A stretch of DNA of 64,000 bases from Ochotona curzoniae (GCF_017591425.1 NW_024466512.1:17301001-17365000), one strand, 5' to 3'; shown: positions 12,483 through 24,845, counted from the first letter of the stretch. Made by a program: numbers and translations. The notes: a model not told the origin generated them from the sequence alone.

Positions 12483-12821
12483 TTCTTTTTAAAGATTCAT
12501 GTTTTTCTAATGGAAAGGCCAATCAGATTTACAGAGAGGAGAGACAGACAGACAGAAAGATCTTCCATCTGTTGGTACATTATGCCAAGTGGCTGCAGTG
12601 GCTGGAGTTTAAGCTGATCTAAAGCCAGGAGGCTGGAGCTTCTTCCAGGTCTCCTACATGGGTGCAGCGGCCCAAGGCTTTGGGCCAACTTGTATTGTTT
12701 TCCCAGGCCATAACAAAGGTGCTGGATGGGAAGTTGAACAATCAACACATGACTGATGTCCATTTGGGGTTCTGGTACTTGCAAGGTGAGCATTTAGCAA
12801 CTGAGCCATTGCACCAGACCC
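12483..12821 (-). mobile_element. C-repeat SINE inserted in L1
   Basis: Minus-strand C repeat lying within the L1. It runs from the TTTAAAGATTCATG tail side, through GACAGACAGACAGAAAGATCTTCC and CCCAGGCCATAACAAAGG, to the head GAGCCATTGCACCAGACCC. L1 ORF2 similarity resumes on the right, so the SINE is younger than the L1. The exact target-site duplication is unclear, because CTAT..CTTT is only partly repeated. Confidence 0.82.
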
Positions 12822-13560
12822 CTATCTTTTTTCCTCTTAGTTTTCCAGTTTGTTGGCATGCAGCTCTTTGTAGTAAATTTCCAGTTTGTAGTAATACCTG
12901 ATGATTCCTTGTGTATATATTTTGTCTATTGTTATATTCCCTTTTACATCTCTGATTTTGTTTAATTGGATCTTTGTCCTTTTTATTCTTTGTTTGTAGG
13001 ACCTTTCATGCATCTATTTTGTTTATTTTCTCCAAGGGAAAAAAACAGTTTTTCAATTCACTGATCTTAAGTATCATTTCTTGGTTTCTTTTTTTCTGTA
13101 TGTTTTGATTGGAGAGGTTAGGCCATTCGTGTTTAGAACTAATAGTGAAAGACAACAGTTTGGTCCATTTGTGCTTTCACTATGATGTGTTCTGCTTTCT
13201 CCTCCCCTCCCCCCCTTTTTTTTTTATTATGATTGTCATTCTCTACTTCTCTGTGTAGCACGTTCTTTAACATCAGGTTTGTAGGGTTGGGTAAGTGGCA
13301 GCAAAGTTTTGGTGTTTCTCTTTGTTTTGGAAGGTCTTTCTTTTATCTTATGAATGAGGGCTTTGCTTGACAGTATACGGTCTGCCAGTTTCTTCAGTTT
13401 CTTTTTTCTTTTCTTTATTTTTTTCATCATTCCTTCCTTCTCTCTCTCTCTCTCTCTGTTTTTTTTCTAAGGCTGTGGACTGTGTCTATGTATTCTCTCC
13501 TAGGCTCTAGGATTTCTGAGAAGTCAGCTGTTAGTATATTCATGGAAATTCTGAAGATAA
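12822..13560 (-). mobile_element. LINE-1, antisense, upstream ORF2 portion (continuation)
   Basis: L1 ORF2-like antisense sequence continues after the SINE: GTTGGCATGCAGCTCTTTG, CTGATTTTGTTTAATTGGATC, GGTTAGGCCATTCGTGTTTAG. It probably reaches the GATTTCTGAGAAGTCAGCTGTTAG block near 13515. Some segments are missing between these blocks. A CT-rich tract (13428-13460) lies inside. Confidence 0.75.
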
Positions 13561-13784
13561 CCAGGTGTTAACTCTCATGCCCACAAACATGTTCATCCCA
13601 TTTTCTATGAATCCTTTTGATATACCTTCATACGTATCTCTACTTGCCATACTTTATAATCTTCCTTTGTCCATACAGAAGCTCTGTGGGTGTGGATAAC
13701 TGAGGCAGGAAGGGTGAGGCCTAGGTAAAAGCACAGAGGATCTTGGAATTTTACATGTTTTTTGTGTAGATATGGTTCAGTTGC
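13561..13784. other. Unassigned sequence after L1
   Basis: It could be a further diverged L1 part or unique DNA. No gene or clear family match. Confidence 0.3.
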
Positions 13785-13975
13785 TTGCTGACATTTGTTT
13801 GATGCCAGGCAAGATATCTGACCTTATTTCCTTTTTTGTCACTGAAGGATAAAAGTAATGCCTTCCTCTTGGTGTGGATGAAAGATGAAGTACATGAATA
13901 TGCGATGTGTATACAGCACTTAACCCAACTCTTTAGGCATTTTCAATAAGTGACAGCCATTCATTGTAATAATGT
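13785..13975 (+). mobile_element. MIR SINE, sense
   Basis: The order of blocks follows MIR. GACATTTG..AAGATATCTGACCTTATTTCC is near the core, followed by GTCACTGAAGGATAAAAGTAATGCC and then the tail ATGAAGTACATGAATATGCGATGTGTATACAGCACTTAACCC. Divergence is high, as expected for this ancient family. Confidence 0.6.
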
Positions 13976-15711
13976 AATCATTATGTTTGCTGAGGTCATC
14001 TTCTCCCTAAATATTGCATGTGGGCACTGGCCCTTGAACAACAATAGTTATTATGATTAAAAGAAGTGAAACAGTGTAGGTCATTGTTGGTGGCTTTAAC
14101 TTGTTCAAGTACAAAATGGTTGAAATAGTATTAGCACCTCTGAAGTCCTTGTGAAGCATAGAAACAACCTGGGCTTTCACATTTCTCCAAAGCTTACCTT
14201 AGGCTCCGTTGCTTCTTGTTGCTGTGTTGCAGACGCACCTGTCATCATTGATTTAACTGCTATGAGTTTCTTCCTGCTTAGATGTCATACAAGCTATTCA
14301 GTCTCCCTAAAATATAGCTCAAGCTTGCAAAACTATTAGGCCTACAATCCAATAAAGAGTTCGCTACCAATCCAGAACATGGATAGAAGTGACTCGTAGG
14401 TTCATTGAGTTGGTATGTGTAAACATACATCCAACTCTTTATTCTGTGTATTTGATTCATGTGTTAACCCCCACCCCCATTATTTAAATGGCTTTGAAGT
14501 CAGTGATCTAATTTCTTTATTCCTTCTATCTCCTAAGTGTGGCATAAAAATGTTTAAAGCGTAAGTATTAGGTCAATGGAATGAAGCATTGACAATTAAG
14601 CAGTAGGATGAAAACAGAGACCCTGCTTTTACACCTGGGGTTTTCAATGAGTAAATTAGCTAACATCTTTTGAATACTTTTTTTACTGTATTTTGGTTGT
14701 GAAAAATCGAGGAAGAGAAAGAACAAGGCTAACCTTTGCAGATGAGTGGTACAATGAGATTTAGTTGTTCATTTCCCCTACTAATATGCTCCCAAAATAA
14801 AGAATGTGTCCTCCTGACTTATAAAAGAGAATATTCAGCACTATGATGTAAAAAAAAAAGTATAGAAAGTAAATATCAGTTTCCTAGTTAATAAGCAAAA
14901 CACCATCTCATACAATTAACGTCAGTGTTGCCTTAGTTATTTACTTTAATTAATATAAGTACTGATTGACAATTCCATATCAGAGCATTTGGTTCACTTT
15001 CTGTATATCCCATGGGTTTGATGAATATCAATCTTTTCTTCATCAAACAAAGTCGTGAGATTTATTGTTTGGTTTGGCTTAATGCCTGTAACTGAGATGA
15101 CCTGCTTTGGGCTTTAGGGGCTGTGACTCTTGACTTCCTAAAATAATGGACTGTTTTGAGCAAGAAGTTGTTTGATCTACCTGTTTCGTTTTAATTACAA
15201 ATCAAAAGAAATCACTGGCAGTGGCTTGCAAAAGAGACACATTTACTTCCTAGATTCAGAAGGAAGAATTTAATAGTTATGTCCTTTCAAGAGAAAGGGA
15301 AAATGGAGGCAGAATTGCTTAGAGCTGAGAAACCAGCATTTCCCATGGCCTTTTACTTACTGGTTGGTTGATCAGTTGATCTTCAATTGGGTTTCAATGT
15401 TTTTCTGAAGATTTATGCAGCACAGTCAATTACTCATTAACCAGGTATTTGTCTCAAGAAAATGGTTTAACAGATTAACCTCTACTTAAGGAAACCCCTT
15501 AAGCATTAGGCAATATGTTGATGCTCCACATTCACTAGCATATTTTAAATGTAGTGACCACTGCTGCTTGGGGTATAAACTTCTATTTTGATGCTTAAGG
15601 AAACAGACTCTCAACAAATCAGCAGGCTGCCAAAGATACAGAAAAATGAACTAGAGGAGATAGAACTGTTAGCTGAGGTATGTCGAAATATGACCCTCTG
15701 TGTTCCCTACC
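13976..15711. other. Unique AT-rich block, no gene seen
   Basis: No exon, RNA gene or mobile element could be recognised. An A-run at about 14850-14859 and a C-rich stretch near 14467-14479 are the only low-complexity parts. Confidence 0.4.
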
Positions 15712-15768
15712 TGCTATTTTGTTGGTATTTCTCTTTATTTTGGAAGGTCTTTATTTTATCTTAGAGGA
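15712..15768 (-). mobile_element. Small L1 fragment, antisense
   Basis: GTATTTCTCTTTATTTTGG followed by AAGGTCTTTATTTTATCTTA matches a block of the L1 at about 13310-13350 with only a few differences. It is therefore a short L1 piece, or a duplicated scrap of it, in the same orientation. Confidence 0.55.
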
Positions 15769-15888
15769 GGGGATGGAAAATTCATTCATTGGTGAATGAA
15801 GAATAGTTAGATTAGGACAATTTATGGCTTACTTCTGATGCCTAGTTTCCAAACCCAGATACAGTGATCGCTGTAGGAAGCACCTCCA

Positions 15889-16230
15889 TTGGGCTGCGCA
15901 CGGCAGCCTGGCAGCTAAAGTCCTTGCCTTCCATGCACGGGGATCCCGTATGGGCGCTGGTTTTTGTTCCAACTGCTCCATTTCCCATGCAGCTCCCTGC
16001 TTGTGGCCTGGGACAGCAGTCGAGGATGGGCCAAAGCTTTGGGATTCTGCACCCACATGGGAGACCCTGAAGAAGCTCCTGGTCCCTGGCTTTGAATCAG
16101 CTCACCTCCAGCCATTGCAGCCACTTGGGGAGCAAATCAGCAGATGGAAAATCTTCCTCTCTGTCTCTCCTCTTCTCCTTATATCTGACTTTCCAATAAA
16201 AATAAATAAATCTTCAAAAAAAGAAAAAGA
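15889..16230 (+). mobile_element. C-repeat SINE, sense, 11-bp target-site duplication
   Basis: Full-length sense C repeat. It has a GGCAGCCTGGCAGCTAAAGTCC head, GGGATCCCGTATGGGCGCTGG, GGCCTGGGACAGCAGTCGAGG, ACTTGGGGAGCAAATCAGC, then CTGACTTTCCAATAAAAATA and an A-rich tail. AAGCACCTCCA flanks both ends (15878-15888 and 16231-16241), so the boundaries are well defined. The B-box region is mutated (GGTTTTTGTTCC). Confidence 0.92.
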
Positions 16231-16447
16231 AAGCACCTCCAACCTATAATAATTACTTCATTAAGGGATTAAATAAGACAGTAGAAGAAGTGAGTTCAGT
16301 GCTAACATTTTTGTCTTTGAGAAAATAGCTATTATCTCATTTACCAAACTCATTTATATTTTTCTTTACTCAGTCAACAGAGATATTGCAAGACACTGAC
16401 TGTGCCAAACCTCGGGTGAAAACTTAGAATTCTCTGCTCTTTTTTTT

Positions 16448-16769
16448 TTAAGATTTATTTATTTATTTGTATTGGAAGGTCAGATATGCAGAGAGAAGGA
16501 GATGCAGAGAGGAAGATCTTCCATCTGATGGTTCACTTCCTAGGCTGTCACAAAGGCAAGAGCTGAGCCAATCCAAATCCAGGAGCCAGTTGCTTCTTCC
16601 AGGTCTCCCACAAGGGTACAGGATCCCAAGACATTGGGCTGTCCTTCACCATGTTCCTAGGCCGCAGACGGGGAGCTGGCTGGGAAGTAGGGCCTCTGGG
16701 ATATGAACCGGTGAGAATTTGGGATCCAGGCACACGCAAGAAGAGGATTTTAGCCACCACGCAGGGTCC
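16448..16769 (-). mobile_element. C-repeat SINE, antisense
   Basis: Minus-strand C repeat. AAGATTTATTTATTTATTTG is on the tail side, then AGAGAGGAAGATCTTCCATC, CAGGTCTCCCACAAGGGTAC and GGGATCCAGGCACACGC. The right end is near GCAGGGTCCC. CTCTGCT occurs on both sides (from about 16433 and 16769), a possible short or decayed target-site duplication. Confidence 0.85.
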
Positions 16770-16779
16770 CTCTGCTTTC

Positions 16780-18357
16780 TTTAAGGTGTCCGTGTGGTCC
16801 CTGGGAGATGACAGGACAACAGCAATTGTCTAGTTGTGCTATAGATGCCTTGGCAGAAATCAATTTGCCACAGAGCGGGTGGGTTGTGTTCAGAGCACTG
16901 GGAGCTCTGGATAAGGGGACCTGCCAGTGGAGCTGAGGAGAGGGATCATTCCTGTAGCACGTGGTGATGGAAGCTTGCGCAGTGCCTGCTGATGGTGCAG
17001 ATAAATCAGCTTGAATCCTTGGTGTGGCTTTGTGTGCTTGTCCTTGAGGAAGAGAGGCACACGGCTGCCTGGGAGCTGAGGGTAATGGTTTATGACATCA
17101 GCACCTCAAGCCCTAGCTCACAGGAAGTTCCCTGGAGATGACCATCACACAGAAGGAATATTGCTTAGCTGGTGATAATGTCACACTGTCACGCTGAGTT
17201 ACGTGGATTGCCTGATTCTTGCAGCTGAAGAACACTCAGGTGATTAATCCCAATGCCTTGTAAATAGAGTTGGTGACAAGGAGATCGTAAATGAGAAAAC
17301 AAACGCTCCAGTGGGGACATCAGTGAGGAATGGAGAGTCGCCGTCACCTTATCCTTCCCTCTCTCGGCCCCTGACAATGTTATTATCTAGGGGGTACGAG
17401 GCACACACTCGGCTGTGTGCTTCAAGGACCCCAAATCTTCCATTCTACTCCCAGCCCCATCCTATATGAAAGGGTGGAAATTTTACAAATCACGTAAGTA
17501 GGCTTCCTTTTGCTTGCCATGCCTTTAGCAGGGAATGGCAGAACCACCCCACTGAAAGAACATCCGATAGACAAGCACCTTAATTATCGACACGATAAAT
17601 TGGGACATGATTTATTCATAGATTTGGACAGCTCATTAGAGAGTTCTTTAAAGAATGCTCTCACGTTTGACTTCTAGAAAGTTAATTACACATATAAGAT
17701 AGATTTCAGGTTTGCTGACAGTATACTGCTTAATTGGTTTATACTCAAGACATACAAGTCAGTTTCTATCCATTATCTTATATGCTTGGTAACGTCACTG
17801 CTTGTGTAAATGATCATTGGTTTGTACCCGTTATCTCAGAAGATTGGTAATTTCACTGTTTCTATAAATGATCAAATGATGGTGGTGAGCTTTCCCTTCA
17901 CAGTAGAGCCAGTCTCGTGCCATTGCCCCTTATCTTATTTCCTCCTTAGGGACAGCCTCTGCTACATGATTTTAAGAAGTTCCACTAGCTATTGCTCTTT
18001 CCAATAAATTTACTGCTGTGTTCATCTAAATTTCTTCAAGGGCGTTTACTTTTTCCCCTTCATTTGGCTGTACTTACACTTGTAGAAAATTCTAGTGTAC
18101 AGTTAAATCTAAGTCACACTTAAAATATTTTTGAAGCTTTGGAGTCATTTGCTCTTCCCATGATGCTTAAGATTTGCTTTCTTTGGGGGGTGGTATTGTT
18201 CTTGTCACAGATGGTGAATTTCAGATTGGCAGCCATGGAGCTTGTGGATGGGAGGGAACAGCTTTTTATTGGTGTGAAGAGAATGTGCCCCTCAAGGTCG
18301 ACATTCAGTTGACCTCCTCCAGCCATGCTAGGGCTTTTCTCTAAGGCTTATCTCTTC
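16780..18357. other. Unique block, no gene seen
   Basis: No exon or mobile element was recognised. Sequence near 16850-17400 is less AT-rich than the surroundings but has no open frame of note. Confidence 0.4.
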
Positions 18358-18560
18358 TAGTGGGAATTACTACAATCCCTTCACTGGTCCTCCCACTTGC
18401 AGGATCTTGTTAGTTGCTCCATTCTGAAGGACTGTTTTTATTGTATCAGAGACTCCCATGAATTCCTACTGCCTGGGGAATTAAATTTCAGCTCTTCAGT
18501 CTGACTTACAGGACCCTTCAGAAATTCGTCTTTGCCAGTCTGAATATTTGCCTGGAACGA
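18358..18560 (+). mobile_element. LINE-2 fragment, sense
   Basis: GGGAATTACTACAATCCCTTCACTGGTCCTCCCACTTGC, the diverged GGGGAATTAAATTTCAGCTC and TGACTTACAGGACCCTTCAG follow the order of the L2 3' region (choice-of-tract CTCCTAACTGGTCTCCC, then AATCCAAACTCC..GGCCTACAAGGCCC). The element is ancient and heavily mutated. Confidence 0.55.
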
Positions 18561-20249
18561 CAGTGTTTAGATTCTCCTTGGAGTAACCTTGGGATACAGC
18601 AGTTGATAATTTTGTAATGCTTTATTAGCTGATCTTATTTTGAATTGTATGCCTGACATACTCAAAGTTCTTATCTGTTTATCAGTATACTAAATGTTGT
18701 AAAATGGTAGCGTGATGCCTTTCTCAAACCTAACCCTTCTGCCACATAAATACTTTCCAGTGGTTTTCATGATTAAGAATCTGTTGTAATTTGATTCATC
18801 TGAATCCCAAGGAGACTGAGCTTTGCACTCCCTCAGGTTACAGGTCTTTCCTGCAGTCTGTTCTTTCAGAAGCTATGTATAAGCCTGTATCGCTTTGTTT
18901 TAGAAAAAACTTTACCATATTAGTAGTTCTAAGTTGCTAACTTGCTAGAAGCTTAAGCTGGAATGTTACAGATTTGTCTTTGCAGACAATTCGCAAAGCT
19001 TTATTTTTAATGATTTAGTATTTTTGGTATCTTATTATCTGGTAAGCAAGTTTTAAGATGCCATTTGTTTTTTGACATTTTCGTTAACAGAAGTCATTTG
19101 ATATGGTATTGGTAACATGCTATTCTCCCTGTCATATCAAGTGATGTTTTGGGTGACAATTCAACTTTATCGTTCTCTAGGACTGATAAAACTAACCTAT
19201 ACTTGCAACCTGGCTAGTTAAATTTCTGCTGATCCTTCCAAAACACAGCATCTATCTTGTTTCAATGTGACAGATATCTTGTGGTTATCATTTTTGAAGA
19301 GCCCTCGTCTTTTATAGATATTGCCATGGAACTGTTACCGATTAAATACTGGAACTTAAACCAATCCAAAGGGGAGGGAAGAAAATTGGGGCAGAGATAC
19401 AAGTAAATGAAGCTTGAATATGGTAAATAATTGTTGAGATTACATGCTAGGCGCTGTAATATGTCTCCATCCTTAACACATGATGACCTGGTCAAATGCA
19501 GACCGTGATTAAGGGAGCCTGGAAATAGCCTTGGTGTTCTGCGTTTCTTAGAAGTGTCCAGGTGACCCTGGAGTAGTTCATTTTCTGAAAACTTTCACAC
19601 ATTTGAAAGCTTTGAGAAGTTATTACAATGTTCTGTCTTTTGTTTGTTTACAACTATTTAAAATATTCTAAACCAGCCAACAACACATTCCTTACTTACA
19701 TTATTCCTTGCCAAATTCCAATTCCTTGAGCTTCTTGAAATCATTTTCTCTCATTTTGTACAAATTGATTTCTCATTGTTCTAAGCATTGCTAGACCCTT
19801 TGTTTTATGTGTAGTTTGTAGCCATGTATTGTGTTGAACTGTTTTATCCGGTGTCTGTATCATTCCATTTCTGAGCATACAAAAATTTTCATGTCCCATG
19901 CTATGCCTTAGGTTTCTTTGTATTCATATGCATTCTGTATGTTTTGTGTGGTTAGATTTGACTGAGAAAATGAGTACGACCAATTTCAAACATCACAAAA
20001 GTAATTTGGGGGTAGACAATGAAGAAAAATGAAAGAAAAGTTCTTGTTAGACTGAAAGGGAACACCTGGGATCATTTTAGTGTAAAATAAGAGGGGCAGC
20101 GTTTTCTGGAATCTTCTGTGCAGGGTGAAAGGCACAGTCCTGAGGATCAGACCTAGGGCTCTAGTCCTCCATGACAGTGAATTGTGTGGCCCTTGGCCAA
20201 TGGTGAATCTTAGCAAATGATGGCTAGGGGTACATATCTCTCTTCATAA
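18561..20249. other. AT-rich unassigned block
   Basis: No gene is supported. Parts of 18700-18880 may be further L2 remnants. AT-rich stretches at 19600-19960 resemble old LINE debris but do not give a convincing match. Confidence 0.35.
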
Positions 20250-20440
20250 TTTACATGCATTAGCTGATGTGAGCCACACAATAGCACTGCAGGCAGTTAC
20301 AATTACCCACTTTCTACTGAACGCATGCTTTTCTCTGAGCTTAGACAGATTGCTTAACTTCTCTAAATATCTGTCACATCAGAATTCAGATGCAGTCCTG
20401 CTCCCTTTCTGGAACCTGCAACTTTCATGTCTAACATGTG
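20250..20440 (-). mobile_element. Probable MIR fragment, antisense
   Basis: Sequence such as TTTACATGCATTAGCTGATGTGAGCCACACAATAGC, followed by GCAGGCAGTTACAATTACCC and CTTAGACAGATTGCTTAACTTCTC, resembles the reverse complement of MIR with large internal changes. The call is tentative. Confidence 0.4.
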
Positions 20441-21914
20441 ATCTGCTGAACCTGAGAGTGACTATCTGGGATGTTTTGACTCCTCCCTTCTTATTCCCAG
20501 GATCAACATAGTGGAATCATTCCCCAGAAACAAACATTTTAACACAATATTCAGGAGTGCTTCCACACTGATATCTGAATCACTGTTATGCTTTTATTTT
20601 ATAGAATCAATTTGCTAGACATTTCTATAAACCTCAGTTATCCATAGACAAACTAAAGGTAGAATTGAGCTATCTAATAATTGAATTCTAACCTTGAACA
20701 CGCTAACCAGAAGTAAGTAAGACAGTTGTTTGGTGTTTTCCTGTTAGCTATGTCTCCTGTGCCATTGCTGCTTGAGACATTAGCCAAACACCAATTTCTG
20801 TGGGAGATCTCGGACTCCAGTATCCTGTGAATCTGATTCAGAATCTGTGTATGTGTGCCTAGCACCTGAAACATCATGAGTCAATGGATATTCATTCCAG
20901 GTTTTTCTTCAAGCTAGCATTTAATAATTTTGCTGAGTCATCGCACTCCTGTCCTGTACAGTTACCATTTGACCTTAGTCATGGTCCAGCTTGAAGTGTA
21001 GATGAATCATTGGTCTGAACTCTGGGCCAACATTTGTCATCATTTCCCATGATCTAAATGATAGCTTAAATAAATGAACCCTGCCTTCATCAAAATTCTT
21101 AAACAGGTGAACTTCTCAGTTAAAAACAAGAAGAAAAGCCGACAGTACAATATGCCAGAAGGAATGCCAAGAACTCCTCGCTTTAGATTAAAAAAACCTC
21201 TGCTAACTTTCCCTTCAGTATCTTTGTGCCCTCTTCATCCAGAAAGCAAGTGGGAGAGACATCCTTCCAAATCGCTTTGAACCTTTGGTCATGCAGGGAG
21301 AACTCAAGTGCTTGTTGTGTAAATATTGATTATGACTATTTCCAGAACTAAGGAACCCACCAAGCTGTTCTGCTCTTATGTCATGAAATGTCATTCTTCT
21401 GTGGTTACTAAACAATTGCATTCATTGTAAGTCTTAGTATAGTATTTGTAAAAGCAGTTTTTGCAATCATATGAAGTTGGGGTAGAAGACAGCTGCTTAA
21501 ACCAAATCAGAGTGGTTGGCCGTATAAATAAGCAGTTGTGCTAATGAAATAGTTTGTATAATTTTACGTCTGGACATTTTAGTTCTTAGGTAAGACAACT
21601 AGTCAGTGACCTATCACACAATTTGAAGTGGCAGAATTAGCTATCAATGCTTAATTTACCAGGCTCTAATACTGTTGCTCTTAACCAATTTTTATACCAA
21701 GGAAGTCGCAAAGAAAGTGAAATCTAGAAACTGCACATAAGAAAAGTTGTAGTAAATATACTTATCCTTAAATCTGCATCGTTTTCTCATGTATCTTGCC
21801 TTCCCAAATTGCAAGACTTTATGAAATGTTTGCATTTATATGTTTGCAATCTACAAAATGTAAGATTATCAACTCCTGATATAACCAGTTATATGTGTAC
21901 TCAAACCTTGTGCT

Positions 21915-21945
<31 letters not shown>

Positions 21946-22134
21946 GCTTTAATCTAGAATCAACTCCTGGTGAGTTTTGACATGCCTATAATTTTTATGT
22001 TTCTCTGTCCTATTTCCTAAATATTTATGAGGCCTTATTGAGATTTTATAGGCAAAAACATGTCAAACAGTAGATGCTCAATAAAATGAGAATGTACAAA
22101 TAAAATAGAAAATGTACAAAATTTCAATTTCCTG
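20441..22134. other. Unique block with CA microsatellite, no gene seen
   Basis: No exon or RNA gene recognised. It contains the CA repeat listed separately. AT-rich elsewhere. Confidence 0.4.
21918..21945. repeat. (CA)14 microsatellite
   Basis: Uninterrupted CA dinucleotide repeat of 14 units, likely length-polymorphic. Confidence 0.97.
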
Positions 22135-22418
22135 TTTTTTAAATTGTTTATCTGAAAGAATGCTGGAGATATCTAGACAGAGATCTGCCCTCTGCTGATT
22201 GATTTGCCAGATGCCCACCACAGGCAGGGCTCAGCCAGCTTGAAACCACATCAGGATTCTGTTTGGTTCACCAGGTGGCATGGAGCCAAGGATTTGGAAA
22301 ACCACCTGCTGTCTACCCAAGTTCGCATGAACAGGAAGCTAAAAGTGGAGGAGGGACTGGGAGAAGATGTTGGGCATCCTAAGCTTTGCATTAAACACTG
22401 AGCTAAACGCCTGCCCCC
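22135..22418 (-). mobile_element. Old C-repeat SINE, antisense
   Basis: Diverged minus-strand C repeat of the older type. It has the TTTATCTGAAAGAATGCTGGAG tail side, CTGCTGATTGATTTGCCAG, CAGGCAGGGCTCAGCCAGC, AACAGGAAGCTAAAAGTGG and the diagnostic CACTGAGCTAAACGCCTGCCCCC head. No target-site duplication remains visible. Confidence 0.75.
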
Positions 22419-22512
22419 ACATTAACTTTCTTTTATATGGAGAAGGGAGAAAGCTTAATTGCCAGAATGAAAGCAGGGAAAGTGAGAATGACTTAAGAAT
22501 CCATTTCCTCTT

Positions 22513-22545
22513 GGGGGGGGGGGGGAGGTGGTAGTGGTGGTGGTG
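22513..22545. repeat. G13 run followed by (GGT)n-like tract
   Basis: Thirteen G residues (22513-22525), then AGGTGGTAGTGGTGGTGGTG. A purine- and G-rich tract of this kind is prone to slippage and could form a G-quadruplex. Confidence 0.85.
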
Positions 22546-24011
22546 CAATGTGTTGTCTATGTAATCCTAAATTACTGGAAATAACTTTTTGTCCTGTATT
22601 AGCTACACAAAATCTGAAATATTTTATGACCTCTAAACTGCAGTAGAACAACCTGTTTGTTGCTGTGTGGAGTAGTAAGCATGACTTCAAATTAAGTGCA
22701 TTTTTAAATGCTTTCTTAAAGCTTCAACTAAAAAAAAATACCTTCTGAAGCAAAAATTCCTTTTGAGGAACATTGATGGGTCAATGGTGATTAATTACTT
22801 GAGACACAAACACATTTAAGAGTGGGAGCTTGAACCAGTTTGCTTTCGGAAGCATCTTTGGTATCTTTAATATGCTAATATCTACAGGAACAAAAGTTAA
22901 AGCCTTTGAACTTGTGGGCTTCGAAATAGTCCATCTTCTTGCCTTCTCCCTAGAGTACTACAGAGGACAGAGTCTGGAGAATACATCTTGGTGTCCATTT
23001 CGGAGAAAATCCTGTAGGCCAAGTCACTTTGAGGTTTTCCTAATTCCATACTACAGTCCATTTACTATATGCTATTCTAAAGAAAGATGTATTTCATTCT
23101 TAAAGGCTTTTAGGGAAGTCTTCAGATTAGAGACTGTACATCAAGTTAGCATCAGATGAAAAGGCATTTGTGGCATTCATATCCTGTTCTCATCATGTTG
23201 TCTGGGCAGAGTGACTTGGACAATCTTAGGTAAAAGCACTTGTCCCAAATTGACGTCAACTCAGTCATTCCTGTAGGAGACATAAGGTGACTCTCCCTAG
23301 GAAGAGGGAACAGGATGGTCTTGACTCATTGGATTGTAGGCCAGTGTTATCAATGATTTCATTATTTTACAAAAGCCTTCTTGAATTTTCTACAGTTCAC
23401 AGTGATTGTTCTTTTCCTGGAATCTTAGAGAACTCACTCTGTGTGTAGCTCCTGTTCTGGCATTTGCTTTCCTAGTCTGTCAAACAGGCTCCCCTGTTGG
23501 AGCTGCCTCCCTGCATTGACCGCAAGTTCCGAATGAGCAGGGATGGACATTCCCTGATGGGTTCAGTAAGCACAGCACCCCAGACACAGTGTATGGCTGA
23601 CAGATACCTGCTCTTGAAACTGAATGCGCAACCGATCGGTACTTGCCTTTGGAATTTGCAAAATTCCGGTTGTCCATTTTGATTGAATGGCATTTTCTCT
23701 GCATGTACTATCAAGGCTTTAAGAGGGGTATCTTCTAGAACAGGCAGAAAGAAGCTGAGCTCTACAGCTCATGGAAGGAGTGGTAAGTAAAGGTTTCTCT
23801 CTGGATCCTGTACCAAAGGGTCAGTCTGGAAGTATGTAAAGAGTGGGGCTTTTTTTTTTGGTGTAGACATTGTTATTTAAATGTTACTAATAATATACTG
23901 CATGAATTCCAAATTCAGATTGCTATAATAATCATTCTGGAAACAATAGTGAATGGTAGGGACAATTATGAATAAATGAATATATGGTTCCTTGAAAAAG
24001 GAATAGCTATA
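22546..24011. other. Unique block, no gene seen
   Basis: No exon or mobile element could be recognised. Short overlapping reading frames near 23470-23714 occur in two frames on the minus strand and one on the plus strand. They have no known domain and look like chance. Confidence 0.4.
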
Positions 24012-24225
24012 GGGCCATTGTTGTGGTGTAAGACGTGAAGCCACCGTCTGCCATTCCAGTGTCCTATAAGGTGTTGGTTGGAGGTCACGCTTGCTCTGTT
24101 TCCTACCTCACTCCCTGCTAATGTAACTGGGAAACAGTGGAAAGTGTACCAATTTCTTATGGCCATTTTTGGGGTGAACTAATTGGTGGAATATTTCTAT
24201 CTCTCCCTGCTCTGTCATACTCATG
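24012..24225 (+). mobile_element. Old C-repeat SINE, sense, internally deleted
   Basis: It begins with GGGCCATTGTTGTGGTGTAAGACGTGAAGCCACC, a head typical of the older C repeat. CTCCCTGCTAATGTAACTGGGAAACAGTGG follows, and the middle part is missing before GGCCATTTTTGGGGTGAACTAATTGG and CTCTCCCTGCTCTGTCATAC. About a third of the usual length is absent. Confidence 0.65.
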
Positions 24226-24425
24226 CATTGCTATCAGGATTTTGAGCTAAGGATTTTAAGATCTGCAAATGCTTGAAAAGAAATCCTCATTAAGCATCAT
24301 CATCTGAAAACCAGTATTTCTATATGTATTTTTAAATCTTGATATATGCCCACTCTGAGTATTTTTCAATTATAAATATCCTGATTTTTTTTTCAGAAAT
24401 GTTTATCAAAAAGAGCTAGAGGAAT

Positions 24426-24697
24426 GGGCATTTGGTCTGTTGGTTAAAATGTTAGTTAAGTTACCTGTGTCCCAAGTTGAAGTCTCCAGTTCTATTTTCA
24501 GCTTCTCGCTCTAGCTCCCTGCTAATGAAGGACCTGGGAAGCAGTGACTGTGGCTCAACAGTCAACATTCTGTCACCAAATAGAAGATGTGGATTAAGTT
24601 ATTTGGGGACCCGGTCTCCAGGTCATTAGAGGAATTTGAGGAGTGAACCTGTGTGTGGAGATATACACACTGTCAAAAGAGCAAAACAAAACAAATC
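24426..24697 (+). mobile_element. Old C-repeat SINE, sense
   Basis: Head GGCATTTGGTCTGTTGGTTAAAATG, then CTCCCTGCTAATGAAGGACCTGGG, AAGCAGTGACTGTGGCTCA, and an AGGAGTGAACCTGTG block followed by an A-rich end. The order fits the older C-repeat family and the copy is very diverged. Confidence 0.6.
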
Positions 24698-24763
24698 ATA
24701 TCCACAGCTGCCGTTTGGTGGTCCATCAGCATCATGGTTCTCTGAGAAGAAGAAGTCACATCC

Positions 24764-24845
24764 AGGGCTGAGCATTGTGGGCTAGTCAGTCACACAGCCA
24801 CCTGGGACACCTTCACCCTGTGGCTGAGTTTAGGATGAAGTCCTG
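24764..24845 (+). mobile_element. Possible C-repeat head fragment
   Basis: GGGCTGAGCATTGTGGGCTAGTCAGTCACACAGCCACCTGGGACACC resembles the first 60-80 bp of an older C repeat and then stops. It may be a 3'-deleted copy. The match is weak. Confidence 0.35.
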
